A stretch of 64,000 bases of DNA from Paenibacillus spongiae (GTDB lineage Bacteria; Bacillota; Bacilli; Paenibacillales; Paenibacillaceae). How positions within the stretch are numbered: position 1 is the first letter of the stretch; every line of letters starts with the position of its first letter. The stretch spans positions 1,714,001 to 1,778,000 of the forward strand of contig NZ_CP091430.1 in assembly GCF_024734895.1 (NCBI RefSeq). Direction: 5' to 3'. The position numbers were made by a program, and so were the translations under genes. Of this stretch, positions 1 through 8,970 are shown piece after piece. The notes below the pieces were generated by a model. The model was not told where the DNA came from. It did not search any database and saw only the letters and a list, made by a program, of their open reading frames with translations.

Positions 1-254
1 TGAAGGATCTCGGCGCGAAGGTGGCGGAGAGCGTCAAGCAAGAAGCGGTTACGGCTATGGCCGGCGAAGTGAAGGATGCAACTTATACGACCAACAGCGA
101 CGGAACCTTTACGGTAAAATCAAAAAATATCGAGATCACTGGCAATCCGGGTGAGAATGAAGTGAAAGTGTCGTTTCAAGGCGCATCGCTCGGCACCTGG
201 AAAATCGACGAAACGATTCAGGCTTTGATCGATCAAGCTAAGATGAATAGTTAG
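1..254 (+). CDS. hypothetical protein, 3' part only
   Basis: The reading frame is open from base 3 to the stop at 254, so the gene very probably begins before the window; the GTG at 21 has no ribosome binding site. The visible ~83 residues are hydrophilic and predicted beta-rich (alternating Thr/Val/Lys, then an amphipathic C-terminal helix ending in QALIDQAKMNS). There is no membrane segment and no motif I recognise. It lies 95 bp before the transglutaminase-like gene. No function is proposed. Confidence 0.6.
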   Translation, partial: KDLGAKVAESVKQEAVTAMAGEVKDATYTTNSDGTFTVKSKNIEITGNPGENEVKVSFQGASLGTWKIDETIQALIDQAKMNS

Positions 255-349
255 CCGCCGGGCGTGGTCACCGGGCTGTCCCCGTCCATGAGGATGCATT
301 CCGCCATGCGGGATAGCCGAAGCGGCGCTAAGATGAGGAGACGTGTTGC

Positions 350-1510
350 ATGAACACATGGTTTGGGGCGCTGCTTAAGCCGGAACCAGTTGCGCTCATG
401 GTGCTTCTCTTCCTGCTCGGCTCGCTTATTCAAGGATTGAGAAGAGGTGCGTCGGGATCCGCGAAGCACCTTTTCTTTTTTGTCTGGGAGGCGATAACAG
501 CCGTTATATCGCTCATATTGGCAGGCAAGCTGGCTGCCTGGCTGTCTCCGGTTGTGAAGGAATGGCTTATTGCGCGGGAAATAATGGTGCCCAAGGAGCA
601 GATAGGGGCATGGAAGCAGCTATGGTACACGCTGGTGACAAGCTTGCGTGATTTCGAGCTGCTGCGTTTCGGCATGCTGTTCCTGCTGGGCTACCTGCTG
701 ATGCGCTTCGCGCTGAGCTGGCTCTATCCACTCGGCGGAATGCTGTTCGACCGGATCGATGGAAGGGAGCGCCGGCATTACGTTCCGTCAAGCGGCGGAC
801 GTGCGGCCAGCCGTGCGACCGGGGCGTTATTAGGGGCTTTAATGGGCGCGGGGCGGGCCTTTATTGCGATTGCGATTCTATTCGTCTACGTAACGCTGCT
901 GCCGGATGCCCCGCTTACCGATTCGATTCGCGCTTCTTCCTTCTACAACAAGACAGCGGAGGAGCTGCTTGAACCGGTAGCCGGAGACGTGCTGGCCAAG
1001 AGCGGCCCGGTCTTCACGGAAGCCGTACAGGCGGAATTCCGCCGCGTGCTGCAGCGGAAATATGAGGTTATCGACGCAGCGGTGCCAAAGGATATCGAAC
1101 AGGCGGCCCTTACTGTCGTTCGCGGTGCCGATACCGACAAGGAGAAGGCCAAGGCGCTGTACGACTGGGTCGGCTCGCGCATCGCCTACGACTGGGACAA
1201 GGCGCGCAATTACGAACAGCGGGGCGAATGGAAGGAACAGACGCCAACCGAGACGTTCGAGACAAAGCGGGGCGTGTGCATCGATACGGCGAGGCTGTAT
1301 GCCGTCATGGCGCGCTCGGCAGGGATGGAAGTCCGGGTCGTAACCGGCCTTGGCGCCGATGGCCGGGGCGGGTTTGGGCCGCATGCCTGGAATGAGGTGC
1401 GGCTGGCCGATCAAGGGGGAGAGTGGATTCCGCTTGATGCGACCTGGGCATCGTCGGGAAATTGGTTTAATTCAGAAGGATTCTCGCAGACGCATATTAA
1501 GGAAACTTAA
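350..1510 (+). CDS. membrane-anchored transglutaminase-like protein
   Basis: This 386-residue protein has about four hydrophobic segments (around residues 10-27, 36-62, 105-127 and 165-187), then a soluble C-terminal transglutaminase-like domain. The Cys-His-Asp triad expected for the papain-like fold is visible: C310 in RGVCIDTARL, H345 in PHAWNEV and D363 in LDATW. Such bacterial domains act as peptidases or peptide cross-linkers, usually outside the membrane; the substrate is unknown. GAGGAG lies 9 nt before the ATG. It is followed after 92 bp by a penicillin-binding protein, so a role in envelope work is plausible but is inference. Confidence 0.85.
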   Translation: MNTWFGALLKPEPVALMVLLFLLGSLIQGLRRGASGSAKHLFFFVWEAITAVISLILAGKLAAWLSPVVKEWLIAREIMVPKEQIGAWKQLWYTLVTSLRDFELLRFGMLFLLGYLLMRFALSWLYPLGGMLFDRIDGRERRHYVPSSGGRAASRATGALLGALMGAGRAFIAIAILFVYVTLLPDAPLTDSIRASSFYNKTAEELLEPVAGDVLAKSGPVFTEAVQAEFRRVLQRKYEVIDAAVPKDIEQAALTVVRGADTDKEKAKALYDWVGSRIAYDWDKARNYEQRGEWKEQTPTETFETKRGVCIDTARLYAVMARSAGMEVRVVTGLGADGRGGFGPHAWNEVRLADQGGEWIPLDATWASSGNWFNSEGFSQTHIKET

Positions 1511-1523
1511 ATCGGCTTTCCAT

Positions 1524-1541
1524 CGTCTATTATAATAGACG
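1524..1541. promoter_or_regulatory. 18-bp perfect palindrome containing a TATAAT
   Basis: CGTCTATTATAATAGACG equals its own reverse complement and contains TATAAT at 1531-1536. It sits between the transglutaminase-like gene and the penicillin-binding protein gene. I see no good -35 element at the proper distance. It may be an operator over a weak promoter or a cruciform-prone site. Confidence 0.4.
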
Positions 1542-1602
1542 TCAATTGACCGGACTGACGGGCTGTCAGCCGGCACAAATCATATCGAAGGGGGGAGAAT
1601 CC

Positions 1603-3636
1603 GTGCAGGAAGATCAGCAGAAGAAGGAAATAATGAACCGGAGACATTTTTCATTCCGGCTAAACTTATTTTTCTTCGCCACCTTCTTTCTTTTCAGCGT
1701 TCTTATCGTCCGTCTCGCCATTCTGCAGTTTGTCGAAGGACCCCAGCTGAAGGAGGAGGAATCGGCACTAGGCTCCAAGCCGGTCGCGATCCCTCCAATC
1801 CGCGGCAATATTCTTGACTCCAGCGGGAAGGCGATCGCTTACTCCACGTCAACGCAGTCGCTCTATTACACGATCGAGCCCGGCACGAAAGTGGAGGATT
1901 CGAAGGCGCTGGCTGCGAGGCTGTATGCCGATTTCCAGGAACACGGCGATGATAAGTCGCTAACGCTGGATGATATCATCAAGAACATGGACTTGGATTA
2001 CAGGAAGAATACGATCTCCGTCCCAAGGCGCATCAAGACAGGGCTGAATCAGAAGGAAATCGCTTATTTCCTGGAGAACCGCGACCTCTATAAAGGGGTC
2101 GAGATTGTTGAAGAAAGCATCCGGCATTACGACCAGGACACGGTTGCCGTTCAGCTCGTCGGCTACTTGAAGAAATTCGAGAGCGGCGCTTCCGATCTTG
2201 ATCAGTATAAAGGGAAGGACAAGAATAAGGATCTTCAGCTCAAGTATTTGCCGCAGGAAACCGTTGGCTTCGATGGGCTGGAGATGATGTATCAAGACGA
2301 GCTTCGCGGCAAGAACGGTCTGAAGACGTATCCGATCAATTCGAGCGGCCGCATCATCGGTCCTCCGGTCATCACGAAGCCGGAGAAGGGCAACAACATC
2401 GTGCTGACGATTAACCGGGATGTGCAGCTGGCTACGGAGAAGGCGATAATGGATCAGCTGGCGAATTCATCAAATTTGCGGAAAAAGCAGCAGAAACCGA
2501 AAACCGGATACGCCGTCGCCATGGAAGTGAACACCGGCAAGGTAATCGCAATGGCGAGCATGCCGGACTACGACCCGAAAGTGTGGGAAGGCGGCGGAAT
2601 CAGCACGGAGGATTATAATAAAATCAAAGGCATCATGGGCAACGGAACGATCCGGTCGATTTACGGTCCCTACAACGATGAAGAAGAAGTTAAGAAACTG
2701 ACCTCTTCGCTCGTGCCGCTCGGATCGACCATGAAGCCATTGACGGTGCTCGTCGGGTTGAACGAGAAGCTGATCACCCCCTCTACGTACTATAACGATG
2801 ATGGAACATTCTATTACGGTAAAGAAGGAACGCACCGCCGCGCCATTCGAAACTCGGGCGGTCATGCCTATGGCATGATGGATCCGGCGAGAGCGATCGC
2901 CAAATCATCCAATCCGTTCATGGCCGAGAAGGTAGGCAATGCTCTTTACTTCGCTCATAAAGGCAACACAAGCGTGGACATCTGGGACAGCTATATGAAG
3001 CAGTTCGGACTCGGAGTATTGACGGGAAGCGGTCTGCCGTACGAGCATAAGGGCCTTGTGAACTATTACCACGAGGCGGAGGCTGCGAGCGCGCAGTCAG
3101 CGCTGATTCAGGCGTCGTTCGGACAGCAGGGCCGCTATACGACGCTGCAGTTGGCGCAATATACCTCGATGCTGGCCAACCGCGGCAAGCGGATGAAGCC
3201 CCAGTTCGTCAGTAAAATTATCGACAGAGAAGGCAATCTGGTGGAGGGCTTTACGCCGGAGGTGCTCAATACGGTTGATTTCCCGGACTCCTACTGGAAG
3301 GAAGTCGAATCGGGGATGTCGCAGGTTAAAGTAAAAGTGTTCGAGGACGCTCCATATAGAGTGAACCGCAAGACGGGGACATCCGAGCAGTTGGTCGGCG
3401 GCAAAACAATCGATAACTCGGTGTTTATCGCCTATGCTCCTGCCGAGAAGCCGGTCTTAGCCGTAGCCGTTGTCGTGCCTTTCGGCGGATTCGGCTCCGA
3501 GTCAGCGGCTCCAATCGCACGAAAAATATTCGATGCTTACGACGAAGCGATCGGTCTGCACGGCGTACCGAAGAAGCCGGCGGCGAATGAAACGAACGGC
3601 AGCGATAGCGGCTCCAATACGAATACTGCGGAATAA
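1603..3636 (+). CDS. class B penicillin-binding protein (transpeptidase)
   Basis: This is a D,D-transpeptidase that cross-links peptidoglycan outside the membrane. From the GTG at 1603 it has 677 residues. It has an N-terminal membrane anchor (about residues 17-37), a dimerisation/pedestal domain, and a transpeptidase domain with all three motifs: S375-T-M-K378, S435-S-N437 and K590-T-G592. AAGGGGGGAG ends 4 nt before this GTG; the in-frame ATG at 1546 has no such site, so the later start is chosen. The C-terminal tail is Asn/Ser/Thr-rich. Architecture is that of PBP2/PbpA, an elongation-type enzyme, but I cannot tell which paralogue. Confidence 0.9.
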   Translation: MQEDQQKKEIMNRRHFSFRLNLFFFATFFLFSVLIVRLAILQFVEGPQLKEEESALGSKPVAIPPIRGNILDSSGKAIAYSTSTQSLYYTIEPGTKVEDSKALAARLYADFQEHGDDKSLTLDDIIKNMDLDYRKNTISVPRRIKTGLNQKEIAYFLENRDLYKGVEIVEESIRHYDQDTVAVQLVGYLKKFESGASDLDQYKGKDKNKDLQLKYLPQETVGFDGLEMMYQDELRGKNGLKTYPINSSGRIIGPPVITKPEKGNNIVLTINRDVQLATEKAIMDQLANSSNLRKKQQKPKTGYAVAMEVNTGKVIAMASMPDYDPKVWEGGGISTEDYNKIKGIMGNGTIRSIYGPYNDEEEVKKLTSSLVPLGSTMKPLTVLVGLNEKLITPSTYYNDDGTFYYGKEGTHRRAIRNSGGHAYGMMDPARAIAKSSNPFMAEKVGNALYFAHKGNTSVDIWDSYMKQFGLGVLTGSGLPYEHKGLVNYYHEAEAASAQSALIQASFGQQGRYTTLQLAQYTSMLANRGKRMKPQFVSKIIDREGNLVEGFTPEVLNTVDFPDSYWKEVESGMSQVKVKVFEDAPYRVNRKTGTSEQLVGGKTIDNSVFIAYAPAEKPVLAVAVVVPFGGFGSESAAPIARKIFDAYDEAIGLHGVPKKPAANETNGSDSGSNTNTAE

Positions 3637-3640
3637 AGCT

Positions 3641-3685
3641 AAACCGCCCTTCACCGTGCTTGTCATGGTGAAGGGCGGTTTTTTG
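3641..3685 (+). terminator. rho-independent terminator after the PBP gene
   Basis: A perfect 14-bp stem (AACCGCCCTTCACC at 3642-3655 with GGTGAAGGGCGGTT at 3667-3680) is followed by a run of T. It ends the penicillin-binding protein transcript. Confidence 0.93.
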
Positions 3686-3775
3686 CGCCGGATCAAATAA
3701 TAGCATGAATTGATAATGCTGCGAATGGTTAGCGGGAGACGCTGCCATTGACCGGCGGATTCGATATTTTTGAAA

Positions 3776-4657
3776 TCAGCCCGTATCATGATGCTTCGCG
3801 CGAAACTCAGCGGCAGACATGCCGGCGAATTTCCGGAACAGGCGGGAGAAGTAGGCGGCGTCGTCGAAGCCGAGCTTTTGCGAGATGACCTTGATCTGCA
3901 TACCGGTCATGCGCAGCAGCTTTTTCGCTTCGGATACTTTGAGCCGGTTCACGTATTCGTTCAGCGAATAACCGGTATTCTGGAGCACGATGCGGCGAAG
4001 CGTGGAGCGGGAGATATGATTGCGCTCCCATATCTGGCGCTCGTCCCAGGGCCGGTATAAGCCGCTCGCGATGTCCTCCAATATTTGCAGCGCGATCTCG
4101 GGTTTGCGGCTCGGTCTATCGACCGTTCTCCGGCTTTCATTAGCCGAGCAAAAATCATAAATGAGCGATTCCAGCAGCAGTGCCGCCCTGTCGGCATTGT
4201 CGGCCAGCCCGCTTTCCAAATAATCGCCGATCGTTTCGATTTTGCGGACCCATTTGCTGTCAAGCCCGATCCGGAACACCGTATCCTCATCCTGCAGCAG
4301 CCGGTTCTCCTGCCATTCCTGAATGCGGCTGCCCGAGAAGTACACATAATACTCGTCCCAATCTTCCCCGGGATCCGGTCCGTAGTGAAATACGTTGTCC
4401 GGGTGCTCCCAGAACAAACAGCCTGCTTCCAGTCTCTGGACAGGCCCGTCGCCAGCCTGGAACGTCCCCCGTCCTCTAACGATGTAAGTAAGCGCCCAGC
4501 TTTCCGGCATGGCGCTGCGGCGCATCATTATTCTTCCGGGCAAATGACCGAATTGAAGAGGGGTCAATCCTTTTATTCTCAACTTGGCGCGATCTACTTT
4601 CAGATCGATGATTCGAATTGGCTGCGGACTGATCATATAGTCCAATAACATGGTCAT
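3776..4657 (-). CDS. AraC-family transcriptional regulator
   Basis: This is a 293-residue regulator with an N-terminal cupin-like ligand domain (about residues 20-160) and a C-terminal double helix-turn-helix (about 190-290), including SRSTLRRIVLQ and the family signature region ISQKLGFDDAAYFSRLFRKF. The ATG at 4657 is chosen because GGAGGG lies about 10 nt upstream; a GTG at 4675 falls on the ribosome binding site itself. It is divergent from the gene at 4883 across about 225 bp, the usual layout for a local activator. The ligand is unknown; sugar sensing is likely for this architecture, given the cre-like site next door. Confidence 0.88.
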   Translation of the reverse strand: MTMLLDYMISPQPIRIIDLKVDRAKLRIKGLTPLQFGHLPGRIMMRRSAMPESWALTYIVRGRGTFQAGDGPVQRLEAGCLFWEHPDNVFHYGPDPGEDWDEYYVYFSGSRIQEWQENRLLQDEDTVFRIGLDSKWVRKIETIGDYLESGLADNADRAALLLESLIYDFCSANESRRTVDRPSRKPEIALQILEDIASGLYRPWDERQIWERNHISRSTLRRIVLQNTGYSLNEYVNRLKVSEAKKLLRMTGMQIKVISQKLGFDDAAYFSRLFRKFAGMSAAEFRAKHHDTG

Positions 4658-4774
4658 CGGATGTCTACCCTCCACTCCTGATCCTTGCTATTGTAAATGA
4701 TAAAGCTTTCATTCGTTTGACTCGGCTGTTCACTCACGAATCCGGTTGCATTTAAGTATATCAAACCCGACATC

Positions 4775-4788
4775 TGGAAGCGATTACA
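4775..4788 (+). promoter_or_regulatory. catabolite-responsive element (cre)-like site
   Basis: TGGAAGCGATTACA matches the CcpA cre consensus TGWAANCGNTNWCA at every position but the third. It lies 95 bp upstream of the start at 4883, in the spacer divergent from the AraC gene, which fits carbon catabolite control of this pair. Confidence 0.5.
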
Positions 4789-4882
4789 ATTACATCCGCT
4801 TCAAGAGGCGTCAGGCGCAGGGGAACGTGGGTTTATCGAAGGGCCCATGAATGAATACATTAGGAAGAAGGAGCTAACCGTT

Positions 4883-5944
4883 ATGATCCATCGCCAGCAG
4901 GATAAGCTGATCAAGGGCGTTGCGTACCACGGAAACCGGATTTTGCGCCATGTCGAGACCGATATGCGCGACATTGTAAACCGGCATTTCAACCTCGTCG
5001 TCCACATGTTTTCTCACACCGATTGGGACCGTCACCGCCGAATTATGAAGGAGATCATTCAAATTACCGAAGGACATGGACTTGACGTCTGGGTCGACAA
5101 CTGGGGCCTTGGCGGACCTCCGGGAGACAAGTCGCACTTTCTAGCCTATTATCCGGACAGCCATCAAGTGTATTCGGACGGCTCGGTCGATCCGGTCCGC
5201 GCCTGCTTGAACAGCCCGAATTTCCGCCAATTCACGAAGGAATGGATCGACGCCGTACAGGAGATCGGCGGCAAGAGCATATTCTGGGATGAACCGCACC
5301 TTGCCGCCAAATCGATGGAAAATGGCAAGCCGAAGGTATTTACGTGCGCCTGCAGCCGCTGTAAATCACGATTCAAGGACAAATACGGAAGAGACATGCC
5401 GGAGGCGTTCGACGAGCATGTGGAAGCGTTCCGCATCTGGTCGGTCGTCGATTATTTCCGCGAGGTGACGGAATATAGCAAGAAGAAAGAGATGGCAAAC
5501 ATCGTCTGCGTCATGCTCGGCGGCGCTCACGGCATCAATCTCGATTCGATCGAGCAGATTTGCGGTCTCGATACGCTGGAGAACATCGGCTCCGATCCGT
5601 ACTGGCTTGGACAAAAGGATGTGCACCCGTACGATTTCGTCTACGAAAATACCAAATTAAATTTGGAAGTATGCAGAAAGCACAATAAAGATCACAACAT
5701 CTGGATACAAGGATACGGCACCCCTCCGGGACGCGAAGAAGAGATCATCTGGGCGACCGATGCGGCTTATGACGCAGGCGCTCGCCAAATTCTGGTGTGG
5801 GGCTACCGCGGCTCCGAATCGAACGACTACCGTGCCGCGTTCCCGGATATGGCGTGGAACGCGATCGGCGAAGGCATGAGAAGAATTACGGACCGGCATA
5901 ACGATGGAATCCGCCGCAAGCGGCTTGAGCTTCTGAAGAAATAG
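4883..5944 (+). CDS. conserved hypothetical protein, probable TIM-barrel (glycoside hydrolase-like)
   Basis: This soluble 353-residue protein has no signal peptide. AAGGAG lies 9 nt before the ATG at 4883, which is preferred over the ATG at 4847. Alternating hydrophobic strands and acidic motifs (GLDVWVDNWGLGG, GKSIFWDEPHLA, ARQILVWGYRG) suggest a TIM barrel, and the WDEP acidic pair could be catalytic. A Cys cluster CACSRC around residue 155 could bind metal. Position opposite an AraC regulator with a cre-like site suggests carbohydrate metabolism. I cannot name the family or reaction with confidence. Confidence 0.7.
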   Translation: MIHRQQDKLIKGVAYHGNRILRHVETDMRDIVNRHFNLVVHMFSHTDWDRHRRIMKEIIQITEGHGLDVWVDNWGLGGPPGDKSHFLAYYPDSHQVYSDGSVDPVRACLNSPNFRQFTKEWIDAVQEIGGKSIFWDEPHLAAKSMENGKPKVFTCACSRCKSRFKDKYGRDMPEAFDEHVEAFRIWSVVDYFREVTEYSKKKEMANIVCVMLGGAHGINLDSIEQICGLDTLENIGSDPYWLGQKDVHPYDFVYENTKLNLEVCRKHNKDHNIWIQGYGTPPGREEEIIWATDAAYDAGARQILVWGYRGSESNDYRAAFPDMAWNAIGEGMRRITDRHNDGIRRKRLELLKK

Positions 5945-6024
5945 GGATTGCCTTGCGTCACCGTTGCGGTCGCCTTGCAGAAGCCGCAAAGGGAAGGAGA
6001 CGCGATTGAAGAATAGACCGAGAG

Positions 6025-6050
6025 CCCGTCATCCGCCGATGACGGGTTTT
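6025..6050 (+). terminator. hairpin terminator after the 4883 gene
   Basis: A perfect 9-bp stem (CCCGTCATC, loop CGCC, GATGACGGG) is followed by only four T, so it is a modest intrinsic terminator. Confidence 0.65.
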
Positions 6051-6070
6051 GGTGTGGCGGAAATACCGCA

Positions 6071-6121
6071 TGATGATTATCATCGCTATCGGGTTGACAG
6101 GTATACAACCATAGTTATAGG
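6071..6121 (+). promoter_or_regulatory. Fur-box-like palindrome with sigma-A promoter
   Basis: TGATGATTATCATCG at 6071-6085 matches 11 of the 14 defined positions of the Bacillus Fur 7-1-7 motif (TGATAAT-N-ATTATCA) and contains a GATGAT-T-ATCATC palindrome. Directly downstream is TTGACA (6094-6099), a 16-bp spacer and TATAGG (6116-6121). This layout suits iron repression of the lipoprotein remnant at 6278. Confidence 0.55.
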
Positions 6122-6277
6122 CGAGGACTTAACAACAATAAAAGTTGCACTAATGAAACATATTTGCATAATAATAAAAAAGAAGCGTTGAGCAAACTAT
6201 TGCTCAATCAAATAAACAAGCTATCGGAATTATCAAAGCGCTTAGGCATCAAGAAGCTCATAAGGGAGGTTCATACT

Positions 6278-6523
6278 ATGCGTTCAAAAACGAACTCTGC
6301 TATCCGCCGCTGGTTCTGGGCCGTGCTGTTCTTATCGGTGACGACAGTCTTGGTCTCGGCTTGCGGAGACGATCGGACGGCGTCCGAAGAAGGCAAGCTT
6401 CGATCTGTGAATACGTCGGGGACCATTGCGTATGCTGCAGGCCATGCCGCGGAGGATCAAATAGAAGCGGTCGGCTTGATGGGAGTGGATGTTTACGCAT
6501 CGGATTGCAGGTCCATAACGTGA
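6278..6523 (+). pseudogene. truncated iron-type ABC transporter lipoprotein remnant
   Basis: From the ATG at 6278 (GGGAGG 8 nt upstream) 81 residues are encoded: a basic start, a hydrophobic signal segment and a lipobox VLVSAC, then DDRTASEEGK as in substrate-binding lipoproteins. The frame stops after about 55 mature residues, far short of the ~300 expected. The Fur-like box upstream suggests an iron-siderophore binding protein, but too little remains for firm assignment. No permease or ATPase genes follow. A long internal deletion is likely. A small functional lipoprotein cannot be excluded. Confidence 0.5.
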
Positions 6524-6641
6524 CAATAATCACTGCATAGTAATTCGCGATACGTGAATATAGAAGTATACCAGCTGCGCCGTTGAAATAATCGTACAGC
6601 CCTTCTGCTGAAGCGAAGAAAGTTCGTGTCCAACCATGGGA

Positions 6642-6670
6642 AGCCGCAGCCTTGTCGCTGCGGCTCTTTT
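6642..6670 (+). terminator. intrinsic terminator
   Basis: A 9-bp perfect stem (AGCCGCAGC / GCTGCGGCT) with a 6-nt loop is followed by CTTTT. It closes the region of the truncated lipoprotein; the ~110 bp before it show no convincing coding sequence. Confidence 0.7.
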
Positions 6671-6823
6671 GCGATCGAGAGTCCAACACGATGCAATGGA
6701 TCGGTAAGGGTGGAAAATCGAGGGTGGGGTTTTTCTCGGTAATAGTTTGGAATCGGGCCCAAATGTGCTAAGATTGCATGTAGGCAACACGATTTCTGCG
6801 ATGGATTCGGGAGGACAGATATT

Positions 6824-7576
6824 TTGGGAGCAATCAAACTGGTAGCACTCGACATGGATGGAACATTGCTGAATGAAGTGCAAGAAATCAGCCAAGAGAA
6901 TCAGATGTGGATCCGGAAGGCGCTCGATGCAGGCGTGACGGTCTGCTTTGCAACCGGGCGCGGTTTTCAAAGCGCGCTGCCTTATGCGGAGCAGCTGAAG
7001 CTCGATACGCCGATGATTACGGTTAACGGCGGCGAAATTTGGCACAGGCCGCATGTGCTTCACAAGCGGTCGCTTATGCCGGTATCTTACATCAAGCGGC
7101 TCCACGAGCTGGCGCTGAAGCATGAGGAATGCTGGTATTGGGCGTACACGACCGGAGGCATTTTCAACAAGGAGCAATGGCTCAGGACCGGCGAGGATTA
7201 CGAGTCGCATCACTGGCTGAAATTCGGTTATTACACCGAGGATGAGGCCATGCTGGCGGACATCTACCGCGAAACGTCCGGCTGGGGCGGTTTGGAGATT
7301 ACGAATTCGTCTCACTCGAACCTGGAGATGAACCCTGCGGGAGTCACCAAGGCAACCGCAATCCAGGAGCTGTGCGGCCTGCTTGGCATCGATATGTCCC
7401 AGGTGGCCGCAATGGGCGACAGCCTGAACGATATCGATATGATCCGCAAGGCCGGTCTAGGCGTTGCGGTCGGTAATGCGCAGGCTGTGGTTAAAGAAGC
7501 TGCCGATGAGGTCATCGTAACCAATAACGAGCATGCTGTCGCGCATCTGATTCGAAACTTTGTGCTGAAAGGGTGA
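6824..7576 (+). CDS. HAD-superfamily (Cof-type) phosphatase
   Basis: This is a 250-residue haloacid-dehalogenase-type hydrolase. Motif I DMDGTLL lies near residue 9, motif II is in VCFATGRG, and motif III/IV is AAMGDSLNDIDMI near residue 197. The substrate cap in the middle is typical of the Cof/YkrA group acting on sugar phosphates or nucleotides; the substrate cannot be told from sequence. The start is a TTG with GGAGGA just upstream. Seven bases separate it from the DUF456 gene, so the two are probably co-transcribed. Confidence 0.88.
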   Translation: MGAIKLVALDMDGTLLNEVQEISQENQMWIRKALDAGVTVCFATGRGFQSALPYAEQLKLDTPMITVNGGEIWHRPHVLHKRSLMPVSYIKRLHELALKHEECWYWAYTTGGIFNKEQWLRTGEDYESHHWLKFGYYTEDEAMLADIYRETSGWGGLEITNSSHSNLEMNPAGVTKATAIQELCGLLGIDMSQVAAMGDSLNDIDMIRKAGLGVAVGNAQAVVKEAADEVIVTNNEHAVAHLIRNFVLKG

Positions 7577-7583
7577 GAGAAGG

Positions 7584-8060
7584 GTGGAAATCGCGGGTTG
7601 GATCATTGTCATCGCATTGTTTGCAATTGGGATGGCCGGTGCCATTTTCCCGATATTGCCGGGGGCGTTAGCGATCTACGCCGCTTTTTTCGTTTACGGT
7701 TTTTTTATATCCTTCTCGCCATTCGGTTTCTGGTTTTGGACGATTCAGACGCTGATCGTCGCGGCGCTGTTTATTGCCGATTATGCGGTCAATGCATGGG
7801 GAGTGAAACGGTTCGGAGGCTCTCGCGCATCCGTTATCGGAAGTACGGTCGGGGTTATTGTCGGACCGTTCGCCATTCCGGCCTTCGGATTATTGCTAGG
7901 CCCGCTGATCGGCGCGATTATTGGCGAATTGTTTGCCGGCGCAAGCTTCGACAAGTCGCTTAAAGTCGGCTTCGGCTCGGTAGTCGGGCTGTTTTCCAGC
8001 ATGGTCGTCAAGATTATTTTGCAAGCTGTCATGATCGTATTGTTCATTATTTGGATCTAG
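7584..8060 (+). CDS. DUF456 family membrane protein
   Basis: This 158-residue protein is almost entirely hydrophobic, with about five membrane segments separated by short Gly-rich turns (AIFPILPGALAIYA, GPFAIPAFGLLLGPLIGAIIGE). The repeated glycine-zipper-like G-x-x-x-G pattern and the LPG near residue 25 are characteristic of DUF456. Function is unknown. The start is GTG at 7584, only 7 bp after the HAD gene stop, which suggests an operon. Confidence 0.85.
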   Translation: MEIAGWIIVIALFAIGMAGAIFPILPGALAIYAAFFVYGFFISFSPFGFWFWTIQTLIVAALFIADYAVNAWGVKRFGGSRASVIGSTVGVIVGPFAIPAFGLLLGPLIGAIIGELFAGASFDKSLKVGFGSVVGLFSSMVVKIILQAVMIVLFIIWI

Positions 8061-8217
8061 CCTGCTTTCTACGCTGCGTTATTGGGAGCAGCGGCACATC
8101 GATTTTAGAGCGGTGTCGTGCTGCATGATGGCGGTCAACGGATTACTTACGGCGATCCGATGCCGGCTTGCCGGATAACCGGCGGTGAAGCGGATCACAT
8201 TTTAGGAGGTTGTATTC

Positions 8218-8940
8218 ATGATTAAAGTAACGGTATGGAACGAATTTTTGCATGAGAAGCAGCATGAGGAAGTACGCAAGGTTTACCCGGACGGCATCCA
8301 TAACGCAATTGCCAACGGGATCGGCACGGACGGCTTCGAGGTCCGTACCGCAACATTGGATCAGCCGGAGCATGGATTGACGGAAGAGGTTCTGGCGAAT
8401 ACCGACGTTCTTATCTGGTGGGGACATATGGGTCATGACAAAGTGGAGGATGCCATTGTCGACCGCGTTCAGGCCCGCGTCCTGCAAGGAATGGGGCTAA
8501 TCGTTCTCCATTCGGGACACTTCTCCAAAATCTTCAAGAAGCTGATGGGAACCGGCTGCGACCTGAAATGGCGCGAAGCGAATGAGACGGAGCGGATTTG
8601 GGTTGTTAACCCTGCGCATCCGATCGCTGCGGGATTGCCGGAGCACTTCGAGCTAGAGCGTGAGGAAATGTACGGCGAGCACTTCGATATTCCAGCGCCG
8701 GACGAGCTGGTGCTGATCAGCTGGTTCGAAGGCGGCGAGGTGTTCCGCAGCGGCTGTACCTTCTTCCGCGGACAAGGCAAAGTCTTCTATTTCCGTCCGG
8801 GTCACGAGACGTATCCGACTTACTACGACAAGAACGTCCTGCAAGTTATTCGTAACGGAATCAAATGGGCTGCTCCGTCCGGTGCGGCTGCTCCGGTTCG
8901 CGGCAATCATCAGCCGCTTGAGACCATCAAATCGAAATAA
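8218..8940 (+). CDS. ThuA-domain protein (trehalose-utilisation type)
   Basis: This is a 240-residue soluble protein of the ThuA class, a glutamine-amidotransferase-like fold. The family pattern is seen in [14 protein letters not shown] (residues ~62-75), [22 protein letters not shown] (~91-112) and a C-terminal [18 protein letters not shown]. Members are linked to disaccharide or sugar metabolism, but the reaction is not settled. AGGAGG lies 9 nt before the ATG. No sugar-transport genes are adjacent. Confidence 0.88.
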   Translation: MIKVTVWNEFLHEKQHEEVRKVYPDGIHNAIANGIGTDGFEVRTATLDQPEHGLTEEVLANTDVLIWWGHMGHDKVEDAIVDRVQARVLQGMGLIVLHSGHFSKIFKKLMGTGCDLKWREANETERIWVVNPAHPIAAGLPEHFELEREEMYGEHFDIPAPDELVLISWFEGGEVFRSGCTFFRGQGKVFYFRPGHETYPTYYDKNVLQVIRNGIKWAAPSGAAAPVRGNHQPLETIKSK

Positions 8941-8970
8941 ACTTACAGCAAGGAGATCGGCTTACAGCGT

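Noticed and set aside
6530..7315. 261-codon minus-strand frame over the HAD gene
   Set aside because: It crosses an intrinsic terminator and mirrors the HAD gene; no start signal.
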